NCBI GenBank assembly: GCA_037039925.1
Contig: JAXRKP010000466.1
Span: 115,001 to 179,000 of the forward strand
Source of the DNA: Doris montereyensis
Lineage: Eukaryota > Mollusca > Gastropoda > Nudibranchia > Dorididae
Length of the DNA stretch: 64,000 nucleotides
Reading direction: 5' to 3'
Below are positions 1 through 28,512 of the stretch, piece after piece. The position numbers were made by a program, and so were the translations under genes. Position 1 is the stretch's first letter; each line of letters starts with the position of its first letter. The notes under the pieces were generated by a model. The model saw only the letters and a list, made by a program, of their open reading frames with translations, made no database searches and was not told where the DNA came from.

Positions 1-165
1 ATGCGGAATGATAATTGTGCTCAGCTCATACACTAACTGCTGATTTGGGGTAAATGAAGTTGAAATACACTAAGGCAAAAGGCAGCCACTCAATGCAGTG
101 CCATTTATTTCAAAGAGGTGACAAAGTAAGTATGTATGTCTGTCTGTCTGTATCTGCGTCTCTCT

Positions 166-760
166 CTATCTGGGAAGGCCATTTTTGCCGAAAATGGGAC
201 AAATCTGGTCTATCATACTAGTGGATAGAGCAGAAAAGTATATCACAATGATGGATGTATAATAAAAACAGCTCAGTATCGATTCTTTGAATGTATACGA
301 TTTTTTTAGAAATGATAAAGTGTATCTTTCAAGACAGCTACTATACAATAGACAAAGCCATAAGTATTATCTAAAGTGCAAGAATTGGTACTTGTGTTTG
401 GTCGTCACAATGAACGCTATCAAAGAAATCTTATTTGAGATTTATTATGAATATTGTCTTAGACCGCGCAGAAAATACTCGACATATTCATTAACCTATT
501 ATCAAAAGGCACCATCTCAAAATGAGTAAATAGGTGCATATGATGCAGAGAAACAGAGTCAACAAGAACTAGTTGAGAACCTCTCAAGTTTTATGATGTT
601 TCAAAGTATTATCTAAACTCTTTTCTTAGGTTTATGGGAGAAAAATATATTCAAATACATGTAACAGAAAGTAAGAGAAAATACAATTTTCTTAAAATAT
701 CGTTTTTTTGTTCATATTTTCCTATTTGTTTTAAATTTCTCAACGTATCTTCATGAACTT
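166..760 (-). repeat. Dispersed repeat, minus-strand copy
   Basis: On the minus strand this stretch resembles the plus strand at about 50,690-51,090. Shared landmarks are a sequence reading as FLKKSY..KESIL in translation and a block around ACTTTGAAACATCATA. The two copies are diverged and inverted relative to each other. No domain is recognisable in the short open frames (60-80 codons), so I read this as an old interspersed element and not a gene. Family unknown. Confidence 0.5.
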
Positions 761-1194
761 TGGTATGAATTATGAACAGTGGGGAAAACAAAGAAAATGA
801 TCAGATGCTAGAAAACCATACAATGCTTATGTTTTGGAAAAATTGAATTTAAATTATAATAATTTTTTGTATATTTTTGGTTGTTCTCATATGCTATTTT
901 CAAAAATTCATAAAAATAAAACTTAAAATGAAACAAACATCTGATCTGATCAAATTTACATATTGTATCAAATAAGGCATGAACCAAGTTTGAAAAAAAA
1001 TTGTTGAAAAATGAAAAAGCCTATCGATATTACTTGGTGAAATTCAGGGACAAAATCCAAGATGGCTTCCGTTCCAATGAAATAACAGGAATCGTTAGGG
1101 GGCGGGGGGACAAAATAATGACATATTTTAAATCAGTACATCAAACTCATTCATCTATACATAAATTAAATTGATAGGTACAAACGGGAACATT

Positions 1195-1480
1195 TTCACT
1201 CCGGATGATACGAATGCCAAAGAATAAAAGACAATAGAATAGCTAAATCAGTATACAGTGCTAAAGTCCCAAGGTAAAAGGCCAAAAGGTAGACCTCAGA
1301 GAAAGTGGGAAGAAGATATATAAGAGGCATTGAAGCATAAAAAATGCCAGGACAGGCATCCTGGAGAAAGATCATCTCAGGCATCTGAACTCATACACCG
1401 AAAGGTAGAATGGGAACTGATAAAGTAAGAAAGAAAGGTCTATTGTATCATGATGCGAAGAAATGTGCACAGCAGAAGAG
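1195..1480 (+). mobile_element. LINE 3'-end fragment (same family as 18.5-21.5 kb)
   Basis: Shifting frames encode the basic C-terminal tail of the endonuclease/reverse-transcriptase family seen at 19.7 kb: the words NRIAKSVYSAKV and a run like RRKWEED occur in both places. Several 1-base breaks interrupt the frame. It is a 5'-truncated dead copy. The GA-rich tract that follows may have grown from its tail. Confidence 0.75.
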
Positions 1481-1700
1481 AGACAGAGAGAAGGAAAGTG
1501 ACACAGAGAGAGAGAGACAGGTGACAGAAAGAGATGGGCTCAGAGAGAGAGAGAGATCTTAGAAAGAGAGAGAGAGTTATGTCTGAGATGTAGACTGAGA
1601 GAGACATGTGAGAGAGAGAGAGAGAGAGAGAGAGATCTTATTCACACAGAGACAGAGAAAGAGTTATTCAGAGAAAGAGCGAGACAGGGGACATCTGAAG
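1480..1700. repeat. GA-rich microsatellite interleaved with minisatellite units
   Basis: Runs of GAGAGA alternate with pieces of the downstream 43-bp unit: GTTATGTCTGAGATGTAGACTG near 1,577 and GATCTTATTCACAC near 1,634. The simple repeat therefore appears to have expanded inside one or two units of the minisatellite. Confidence 0.75.
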
Positions 1701-1777
1701 AAAGAGGCATTTTAATAGTATTAGCAGTTGATCTGAATTCAAACTATGCTCTTGCACACGACGTTTGCTCATGATTC

Positions 1778-2176
1778 TGGAGATGTAGACTGATCTTATT
1801 CACACGTGACACTGTTATGTCTGAGATGTAAACTGATCTTATTCACATGTGACACTGTTATGTCTGAGATGTAGACTGATCTTATTCACACGTGACACTG
1901 TTATGTCTGAGATGTGACTGATCTTATTCACGTGACACTGTTATGTCTGAGATGTAGACTGATCTTATTCACATGTGACACTGTTATGTCTGAGATGTAG
2001 ACTGATCTTATTCACACGTGACACTGTTATGTCTGAGATGTAGACTGATCTTATTCACATGTGACACTGTTATGTCTGAGATGTAGACTGATCTTATTCA
2101 CACGTGACACTGTTATGTCTGAGATGTAGACTGATCTTATTCACATGTGACACTGTTATGTCTGAGATGTGAGTAG
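1778..2176. repeat. 43-bp minisatellite, about 9 units
   Basis: The unit reads roughly GATGTAGACTGATCTTATTC, then CACAYGTGACACTGTTATGTCTGA in total 43 bp. Units carrying CACACGTG alternate almost strictly with units carrying CACATGTG, giving an 86-bp dimer period. One unit near 1,912 has short internal deletions. A single inverted copy of the unit lies at 2,835-2,864. Confidence 0.95.
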
Positions 2177-2834
2177 TTTACAGTTTTGTATTGAATGTAT
2201 TTGTCAGCCCACATTGTTTCCTTCTCCCTCCTACACTTACCTCTTTTACTATTTATTTCTTGATTATTTTGAACCCATCACAGTGTACTCACCCCCCCCC
2301 CTCACGTTAGGCATCAATGTCACACGCAAATTTAAGAACTTCTCTCGCTCATGCTCCACATCCGTATAACAATAGTGAAGAAGGCAGGTGGCTTGTAAGG
2401 TTCGAGTTTCAACAATGATTTTATCAAAAATTATAGATTTAATGGTCTTACTGTATGACACTGAAGAATTTCTTACTCTCTCGGACTTAACAATACCGTA
2501 CCGTCTACCCAGGACAATTCTCAAACACAAATCTCACAACCAGATGCACATAGGAAGAAGAGAGTGAGCAAGTCAAGAAAACATGTTATGTAATAATAGT
2601 AAATCAGACGGAAATGTAGGGATGTTATGAGTCCAAGCTGTTTGGCTCAAAGACAAAACAGCATTTTTAGCTTGTAACAATTCCATGGCAACGAAAGCGG
2701 GCGATAGAATCCAAAGTGGTGGGCTCAAAATAATGAAACCATAAACAGTAAAAGAGGCGAGTGAAGGAGAGGAGAAGCACACAGTGAAGACAGACAAATA
2801 CTTCCAAACGCACACTCAATACAAAACCGAAAAT
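2176..2834. other. Interval between inverted copies of the 43-bp unit
   Basis: No coding feature recognised. The interval is bounded on the left by the last minisatellite unit and on the right by one inverted unit, so it could be the body of a small inverted-repeat element whose left end has been amplified. It contains a C-rich run near 2,291-2,301. Confidence 0.4.
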
Positions 2835-3136
2835 TAGTCACATCTCAGACATAGCAGTGTCACCCACATACAGGAGAATTGACTTAGCACTGACTTTTAT
2901 TTGAGCTTGACATCCTAGAGGGAAATAGCTGAAGAATACAAATAAAATGGCATCAGGTAGGTTAGTAAGCAAAGTTGCGCTGGCAAGCAGACTGATTTGT
3001 TGTGGGAGTAAAATATTACATATGCAAAGATATATATTCTTTTTGTCCGACCCTAATCCGTTAACCGTGAACGCGCCAATAGGTGCAAAACACCGTTTTG
3101 GTCTCAAATGGAAGTACAAACATCAATTGACATATG

Positions 3137-4028
3137 CAGTGAACTCTCTAATTGGGAAGTCTCGGTGGATTGTACAATTGTTCTGATTTGCCGGGGACCT
3201 AGAGATTTTGGCTTATCTTCAGCAGTTTGAGGTACCTAAACCCTTCTGTGAGTGGTATAATGCAGAATTAAACGAACAAGTAGCCACAGGACCAGTTGAT
3301 CAAAACGAAGATGGCATTAATCAAAGGTGTCACTCACAATCGATCTTCGTTGGACGGTAGATAGATAATCACGTAATCAAGGAGGCATGGTGTGTCGTTA
3401 AATCTCGTCTCGTGACCACCATTGCGATTGACGGATGAGGCAGGCAATAAAAGACTATGACAGTGCACAACTTTTAAGCGCCTCCTCGTGTCAACACCGT
3501 ACTGTATTGTTCGGTGGACGAGCATGGTTTAACTCAACGCCTGCTTTCACACCTTCTTAATGGATGTCTGGTGTGTCTGGTTTACGGTCGTCGCAAACTG
3601 ACACTTGCGACAACGTGTACACATTAGGGAATGCATTTAAACACGCTAGAACTAATGCAGGTGTAATAATTGGTGTTTTACTGACACGGAAACCAGACTG
3701 GGATAAAAAGTGAGCGTTGGAATAAATAAATATGGGGCAAATGGTGATGGTAACCAATGTAAGCCCGTGAAAATTGTCCCGATTAGCCGGGGACCTTTCC
3801 CGCTTAGAGAGGTAAAATATATAAAACAATTCCGTTCCTGTGAATTCTTCCCGCTTGGCCGGGTTTCCCGCTTAGAGAGGTAAAATATAGAGAAACAATT
3901 CCGTTCCCTGTGAATTCTTCCCGCTTGGCCGGGTTTCCCGCTTAGAGAGGTAAAATATAGAGAAACAATTCCGTTCCCTGTGAATTCTTCCCGCTTGGCC
4001 GGGTTTCCCGATTTGAGGGGTTCCACTG
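3137..4028. mobile_element. Non-autonomous TA-flanked DNA transposon, diverged copy
   Basis: The left end reads CAGTGAACTCTCTAATTGGG and the right end is its inverted counterpart, GGGGTTCCACTG followed by TA. The body matches the element at 41,363-42,156 over most of its length (the blocks around TTCAGCAGTTTGAGGTACC and GTAGCCACAGGACCAGTTGA are shared). Near the right end a 70-bp internal unit containing CCCGCTTGGCCGGGTTTCCC is repeated three times (about 3,785-4,010). No transposase frame is visible. The ends are of the type used by pogo/Tc1-mariner elements. Confidence 0.75.
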
Positions 4029-4796
4029 TATAACGAACATCAGGCAAAACATTGCATAAATTTGACACTTGACACGAAAACTTCACAAGCTCTGACCGTC
4101 CAGCAGCTAGTTACAGAAAAAATACAGGTTGATCATCTATTGTTCCCATTTCAGTGTTTTGGGATATACTGCCCCAATCGGTAAGTTGCAATTTTGTTGC
4201 AATACTTCAAAACATCATTTAGCATTCGAATGACTGAAACTCAGACAAATTAAAATTATTTTAACTTTCATAAGACGAAAGGCGCATGAACGGTTACTGT
4301 TGGCAAAACAATTGCCGGGACTGTCAGCCAGCATTGCATACGAATGGGCAACTGCTGCCTGGAAAATGGTGCATACATGGCTAGGGACTGGGGTTTTCTG
4401 TTTGTTCTTTTGTTACTAAAGGGTTACCCTCTGTATGATCTTATAATTTCACTCATTACTAAGCATCAGTCTGCTTCTGCAACTTTATGCTAGATGAGCG
4501 AAATATGGGTCTTTCTGAGATCAATTTTTATCTAAGTTTATAATAATCATAAAATCATGACTATCACTATTATTATGATCCCGACGTCATTATTATTTTC
4601 AACAAGAAACTTATTACCAGTGCCAGGTAATACAACCTACCATTAAACATTGTTGTTACATTATGTTTACCAACAGTTTGGTTAGGCCTCTGGCCACTAT
4701 CTCGGACTCTTGGGGATCCAAAATGCACACACTTGAAAGTTGAGCAGGGAGAAGGGTCTTGGGTCGCGCGTTAGCAAACTCCACACTGCACGAGGA

Positions 4797-5128
4797 TTTA
4801 ATCACAAACACTGCAAAAAAATCAAATAGATAATTGTTAATCACAAAAAACTGCAAAAAAAATCAAAATAGATAATTGTTAATCACAAAAAAATGCAAAC
4901 AAATCAAAATAGATAATTGTTAATCACAAAAAAAAGCAAAAAAAGCAAAATAGATAATTGTTAATCACAAAAAACTGCAAAAAAATCAAAATAGATAATT
5001 GTTAATCACAAAAAAACTGCAAAAAAATCAAAATAGATAATTGTTAATCACAAAAAACTGCAAAAAATCAAAATAGATAATTGTTAATCACAAAAAACAG
5101 CAAAAAATCAAAATAAATAATTGTTAAG
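4797..5128. repeat. 41-bp AT-rich minisatellite, 8 units
   Basis: The word GATAATTGTTAATCACAAAA recurs every 39-42 bases, eight times. Length differences lie in the A-runs. It is non-coding. Confidence 0.95.
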
Positions 5129-5539
5129 TCAGTGATAATCATTCAGTCAAGTTTCAACAAGTAACATCTAGATAACTCTCGCTGTATTCCAGCATGCCAA
5201 AGTCCTGCACACTCCGTAATATACCACACTCAAGTCGGATGACCAAACCTCCCTCAATACAATAAATCTGTGTTTATAACTGCATGACATGTATACATAA
5301 CGGCATGCTTTTTTGTGGTGATACGTTTGTGTGAAAAGCCTATTTGGAAACAATTATTTGACGTGCATACGACTTTGACATTACATCTAACACATACCCA
5401 GCCTGTGAAAAGGGAGTAATGGTCTACGCGGTAACTACGTAATATATAAGCTTAGTTGGATGCACTGTTAAATCCCCATGGTGTCCACATATGTTATGTA
5501 CACATGAATTGTTTTTAGGATGTAATGTATGTTTGTAAA

Positions 5540-5668
5540 GACGTACTCATATAATTTAAATGTTGTCACAATGCTTAATGTTTTGTAATCCATCTAATTT
5601 GTAAAGCGCTTCTGAGCACCTTTTGGTGATAGTTATCGCTATATAAATATCTGTTATTATTAATAATG
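5540..5668 (+). mobile_element. CR1/L2-type LINE (or derived SINE) 3' tail
   Basis: The sequence AAAGCGCTTCTGAGCACC, then GCTATATAAATATCTGTTATTATTAATAAT, has the layout of CR1/L2-type 3' ends: a GCGC hairpin-like region, a TATAAAT motif and a short 3-base microsatellite tail. Only the tail is preserved. Confidence 0.5.
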
Positions 5669-6896
5669 ATCAATGATGTACCACAGCGTGATTCCAGTTA
5701 ATGACAAATAGACCTTGTAATAATCCTAACTTTCTCGATCTCGTGTGTGTGTGTGTGTGTGTGTGTGTCCCGCCCTCTCTCTCCCTTCTTCTACACATCT
5801 GACATTGGAGTGGCCTTGGTGAGGTGTCACAGCACAGCATGCCCATTCATCCACCAATGTCAATTATTTCCTTGAGCGATGAATATCAATAAGTAGTGTA
5901 TGTGTGTGAGAGGCCATACCTTCAATACAAATGACGAATTTCAAAAAAAATCCGGTCGCGGGTATTCGTCATTGATGGCGAAGTTACATCGAATATTTAA
6001 TGTCTACAGAATCCTTCACTTTCGACATGCTCCTTGCCTCACTTCTATAATCAAACCCGTTACCGTCAAAATGTCAAAATGAGCGACAAGCTCACTACTA
6101 GATCTAGTAGAGTGCCGAAGTCCGTTTGTCATTAATCGACATTAATCGCAGACAGTTCCTTCGAACAAAACTGAAGGCCATTATGACGTATAAAGCAAGA
6201 GCAATGGCATTCCAACCAAAAAAAAGCAAACAAGTATAAAACGAAAACACATCAAAAGAAAAACATCTTGCTCTAAAAAAGATAAACCATTTCTCAGGCA
6301 AGCCCGTAATCTAGGGTACCCAATCTAAAGTCCGAAAACGTAGGCCTACACACCCGAAGTCGGGTTCAATAATATAATATCCCTTGCCTGTTTTACACTG
6401 GGGCAGCTCTGCCAAAATTAAAAATTCAACCAAAGAAAGCCAAAGATGATTTTGATTAAAATTCAAAGAAAACAAATCTAGAATATCGATAGCAATCTAG
6501 ATAGAAGAATTTAGAGCTCTGTCTTTAGATGTATTACAACTGCCAGTAAAGCGTTGGGAGACATCCAACTTCTCGCTGCTGGACCCAGTAAATTAAGAAA
6601 AACATCGTCAACATGGCTAGCTGCATCCATTGTTATTGTTCGCTGTCTGTCCTCTGGGGTCGACGGAGCACAAAGGAATGACGTGCATCTTAATGATACT
6701 AATGCTATTAGTATTATTGGTCCAACATTTTATTTTGATGTGAGGATGAAATTGATTCCTTTAGAAATGAAAATTAATGCTGTTCATTGAAACTCTTCTA
6801 GATAATATTCGACACAGTCAGCCACGCTATTATTGAACGACGGGAGTAAAGCCTGACCATGTAACCACGTGGTCGCCCCCTCCCCCTCCTCTGTAT
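5669..6896. other. Intergenic, no gene recognised
   Basis: It contains a (GT)n microsatellite at about 5,744-5,768. Short open frames have no recognisable domain or splice context. The sequence is AT-rich and otherwise featureless to my reading. Confidence 0.5.
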
Positions 6897-6904
6897 GTTA
6901 CCTC

Positions 6905-7040
<136 letters not shown>

Positions 7041-7631
7041 ATTTTCTCCCTCCTTTCTATCCGTCTTTCTTTATCTTCCTTTGTATATTGTTGTTATGAG
7101 GCTTGTTCTGTTGATGGAAATTGCGCGACGAGTCGTTGCATCATTGCTCTATTAGTTTGTTAGCATTGTTTAGTGTTTATTTGTTTCTATGTCTCTTTGT
7201 TGATGACGGTTGCACACTGATTGCTCAGTGTTTTCTATCTATTAGTATTAGACCTTTCATAATTAGTTGTGGGCCAACTGAATTATGTCATGTTCAATAA
7301 ACCTGTAATAGATGTTATTGGAGTCAATCTAAACACGATGACAACAACGTAACAAAATAAACCCTCAACCGGAGATAATAAAAAAGATCATATAAACTAG
7401 CCTCGTAGTTTATACGGTCATTTGTCTAGTTCAAACTGCGTGGTTAATTTCCTTAAATAGTATCAGTTTAAATCTTATCGACTATCATTGGAGTGCTATT
7501 CCAATCTTGGAGTCCCTGGATCTTCCCAGTTCCAGTTCCGTTCCGCGAAGTTTATTACGTCGTGGTCAAGCGCGGTAGCCTCGCGGAAGCCTCGTACACC
7601 GCAGAACGAGATTATCGATCATTGAGGTCAA

Positions 7632-7818
7632 CCAAGGCCGTCTATATAGTTCAAACTGTAGCATAATTTCCTTAAATAGCAAATTAGCTTCAAGTTAAAT
7701 CTTAATGTCAGCAAAAAGGCAGTTGGAAATACTATGTAATATCCGGTCTGTTAGAATGACGTCACGCAGATTGACGCCACCAGCATCCAGGCCTGGTACA
7801 CTATATAGACGGCCTTGG
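7632..7818. mobile_element. Possible small MITE with 19-bp inverted repeats
   Basis: CCAAGGCCGTCTATATAGT at 7,632-7,650 is matched exactly in reverse complement at 7,800-7,818. The 187-bp span has no coding potential. The GGTCAACC-like sequence outside both ends may extend the inverted repeat imperfectly. Confidence 0.5.
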
Positions 7819-8177
7819 GTCAACCGGCAGGTTAGCCTTAAACGAGAGATGTTACGAGCCGGGTCAATAGCCACTTCGTAAAAAGTTAGAATAGTACCCT
7901 CCACGCCCACCTCTTACCATAACCGGAGATGACTAGTGTATAGACTATATATTTATTGTCTCAGCCATAACCTCAATGTGTAATACTGATTTGTATTCGA
8001 TTTGATAATCGTACTTCTTGTCATGTAATGAAAGCGGAATGTGATGGTGTTTGTAAGATTCTAAATATGAATATGGATTTGACCTTTCCGTCGGAGTAAA
8101 TCGAAAAGTGCTATTCCAATCTTTTGACATTGACAGTCCCTGGATCTTAGTTCCGTCTTCCGCGAATAACGTCTCCA

Positions 8178-11100
8178 AAAAAATTTTTTTTATATATATA
8201 ATCCCCGTCGACCCCGTCGTACAATATTCACTATCGCGAGTTGCGAAGCCTTTTACAGGGGGATATAAATCGTCCGATTGCAGTGTTGTTGCCCCATTGC
8301 CCTCGGAGCTCCAGGCGTGTGTATCTCGGGAAAAAGTAAGTTGACCTCATAGCGTGGTCAACTTCCATATTAACTTAATAATTAAGTCATGTATTATGTT
8401 ATACACATGGTAATATAATGTCTTGTCTTTAGATTCAGAAGCAAAGCGCTTATCAGAAGCAGTGGGCTTAGTTGTCACAATTTAGAAACCATCCCTGACT
8501 AGAATCTAGATCAATAAGTTAAATTGATATTGATTGGCATTGTTGAGATTAGACGATGAGATTAGATGTAATACAGTTTTAGTTTACAGCTAGGACTTCG
8601 TTAATACTATATTATATCGTAGTCCTCGGTTTACAGTTATATGTAGATATAGACTATAGTTTTCAGTCTGCCTTCTTGTCAACTTCAGGAAATGCTGGTC
8701 TCTTAACTCTTTCCTAAAAATCACGTGATTCAATGTGATTGTGATTGAAATAGAGATCTAGAATCAAGCTTTAGATCTAGGATTCTAGTCAAAGTTGAGC
8801 TGTGAAAATGGACAGTAAAATACCTTTGATGTCGGATAGGTGAGGAAAATAGTTTACTTGTTCTACAGTATTCTACTCTACTGAGTTTTTAAAACACTGT
8901 TCACTGTTAGTGTTAGACCCAGATCTAGGTAGATCTAGATCTAGGCCTATATATAAATATAGAATCTAGTTTCAGACATCTAGATCTAGATGCTAAATAT
9001 TACTAAATCTAGTATTATGAGAAAGATTTTGATGATTGCACACTAAAGCCGTAACTCTTTCCAGATGGAATTAGATTGAGTTATATGAACTCTTGACAGA
9101 ATTAATTTTTCGGTCAGATTCAAAGTGCAGCAATATAAATTACTTCCTTGTGGCTTATTTTTTATATTAGCATGACAAATCTTTTACGCTGATTACGTGA
9201 AAACCCAGTGGAAAAAAAAAGGGAAGTTTCAGAGGATTCTCCCCACTGATTATTGATTATATCAGAAGATAGTGAAAAACAAAGGGGAAATAAATGTCAT
9301 ATAAGATAGATCTACATAATACTCAATAAAATACTTAAATATTATTTCTTATAGTTAATAGATCTAGATCTAATATTTGGTATAATAAACTAAAAAAAAA
9401 CAATTGGCCATTATGTTAATTAAATTCACTTCCTGATCCAACGGGACATCAAAAGGAGTGTTGATTTTTTTAACAAAAACAAATGTGCATTGAATATTGA
9501 CATTGAGTTGAAACGTAAAGTCATAATAAAAAAAACATTATGTACTCACCAAAGCCTGACTTGACATTTAGATCAAGGACAGTTATCACCTGTTTTATAC
9601 TTCAGGTAGGATAGGTAGCCCCAAACCTGAACATGTCCCAAATCCAAACGCTTGAAAAGGGCTACCTTCCAGCGTTTATCGAAATCAACCATGGCTTGAA
9701 ATTTACGTTTAAAAAACTCTGAAATTGTAATGTAGTCAATACTTGTGATAGTAGTCGATTGGCAGCAGTACCTAAAAAGCACATTATTTGTGACAATCGA
9801 ATCTCGTCCTAAAGCTGCCTTCCCATGAGTTGTTCAGGCTGCTCTCTTTTTCATCCTGCCATAGAGTAGTAGACCAGCACACTATCTTTTAATCCATTTA
9901 AAAAAATAAAAATCAATCATACCGCCATGCAACATGATGTTTTATTAATTAGATGTGTAAAATTGATAATTTAACCCTTTTTTTGTTATGAAATATTGAA
10001 ATTAATCAGTGTTTTCGGGCTGTGTTTTTATGCATTTGGATTAGGGGCAATTGAAATGGTGGGTGCCACATATCAAAACATGCATTTCCTCAAATGTGAA
10101 CAATATAAATGTTTGATATCTTCCTAGCCCACCCTTTAATCTTGTTAGTTTTTAGTTTGTTTTGATAGGATTTTTAGTGTATCCTTTTTGTGTCTGTTTA
10201 TTTTCATTGTTTGTTTTATCTAACCTCCTGCACAGCAATTTGCTTATTTACAGATTTTCCAAATAAACACAGAGAGAGAAGAAGAAACAAAACAAACAAA
10301 AAATTACAGAAAGACAAAATAAAACAAGAGGCAATGTTTTGCTGTTCAAATTTGGGACCATTCATGTTCGAATATGGAGTGAGGGTGTTTGGCAAATGGG
10401 AAAGACGACATTGCTTTGTTTTGTTGGTTTTTAACAAAAAACTTGCGCCAATGATTCCATAATATATTTATATCTAACCAATCACAATGCATTTAAGAAA
10501 TGACGACCAGCCGAGGCAATGGAGCTAATCGTTAAGTGGTGAGCGGGAAGGAAAGTGCCAGTATGCTGAATCCATTCGGATTTGGGGGCATACTACATTC
10601 ATTTCCAGATATCCAGATTTTTATTTGAAGGAAAGATTCAATATTTGTGAGAGTTATGAATATTTTTGTGATCAGTGTTTGAGCTTATGCTCTGATCGAA
10701 ATATCACTACCGGTGACCGGTAGTAAATCTATCTAAATCAAATTCTAGATCTACATGACTATATCTAGAGACTTTTGTTGGCACTCAGAATCACTACTAC
10801 AGTCGAAGCCGATAATTGAAATACTGCTTTTATATATATGGAACAACTGTTTACTTAAAACAAATCCTCCGGGACAGAATTCTTTCTATGAAGATTAGAC
10901 TGTTTAATTGAAACGCTTGTCGTTTAATTGGAATGGAATGAATGGTTATTGACTCAAATCGAGTTGTAAGGAATTCTAATGTGAAGTCCTGACACTTACC
11001 GATTCTTGAATTTAGATGAAGTGTGCTAGAGTTTGATGTAATGTAATGTCCGAAATGAAACATGAGAAAGAAATTTTGCTCTGGCCAAAGTGAGTGGCCG

Positions 11101-11669
11101 TATGTCTAGCCTTGAAGCAGAAAGGATTTCTTATTGTGTTAGTCTATTACTCAATGAATGAAGCTCTAACCACCAAGCTCAGCAAAAGCAGCAGACTATA
11201 AATTCTTCCATTTTGAATTGTGTTTTGTAATAAATGATGTGACAAAAGGAGAACTTTTTCTAACAAACGTTTTCCATGACTTCATTAAAATTGTGCTAGC
11301 ATCGTTATTTTAATAGTCATTCATTCTAAAGATCAGATTGTAATGTTTGACGCCAACTCAAATCTAGATTGAAATTCTAAATCTGTTTAATTCAGAATCT
11401 AGATCTAGAAATTCACTCAGCAAGCATCTCCATTCGTGATTATGAGTTAGTTATATATGATATTTCTGTTTTCAACCTGTTTTGCAAAAACCCTATTTTC
11501 TCCATTGTTCAGTGATTAATTTCTATGATTTATAAGACATGACATAAACTTAATGATACCTTATATTCTGCGTGTGCAATTTCATTTGAATATAATATAT
11601 ATATATATGTTAGTTTTTGAAATATAGACTGTTTTCATTGTTCTTTTTCTTTTTCTGTCTTCTAACCAG
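8178..11669. other. AT-rich upstream region of SSUH2, rich in TCTAGATC motifs
   Basis: No gene recognised. The interlocking palindromes TCTAGA and AGATCT recur many times (for example near 8,756, 8,773, 8,921-8,945, 8,978-8,990, 9,360-9,372, 10,744 and 11,397-11,408), far more often than expected for a 6-mer. Near 10,710 lies the imperfect palindrome CTACCGGTGACCGGTAG. A 5' non-coding exon or promoter of SSUH2 may lie here, but I cannot place one. Confidence 0.4.
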
Positions 11670-11676
11670 CGACCAG

Positions 11677-28512
<16,836 letters not shown>

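Noticed and set aside
1778..2176. CRISPR-like array
   Set aside because: Units are directly tandem with no unique spacers, and this is eukaryotic DNA with intron-containing genes.
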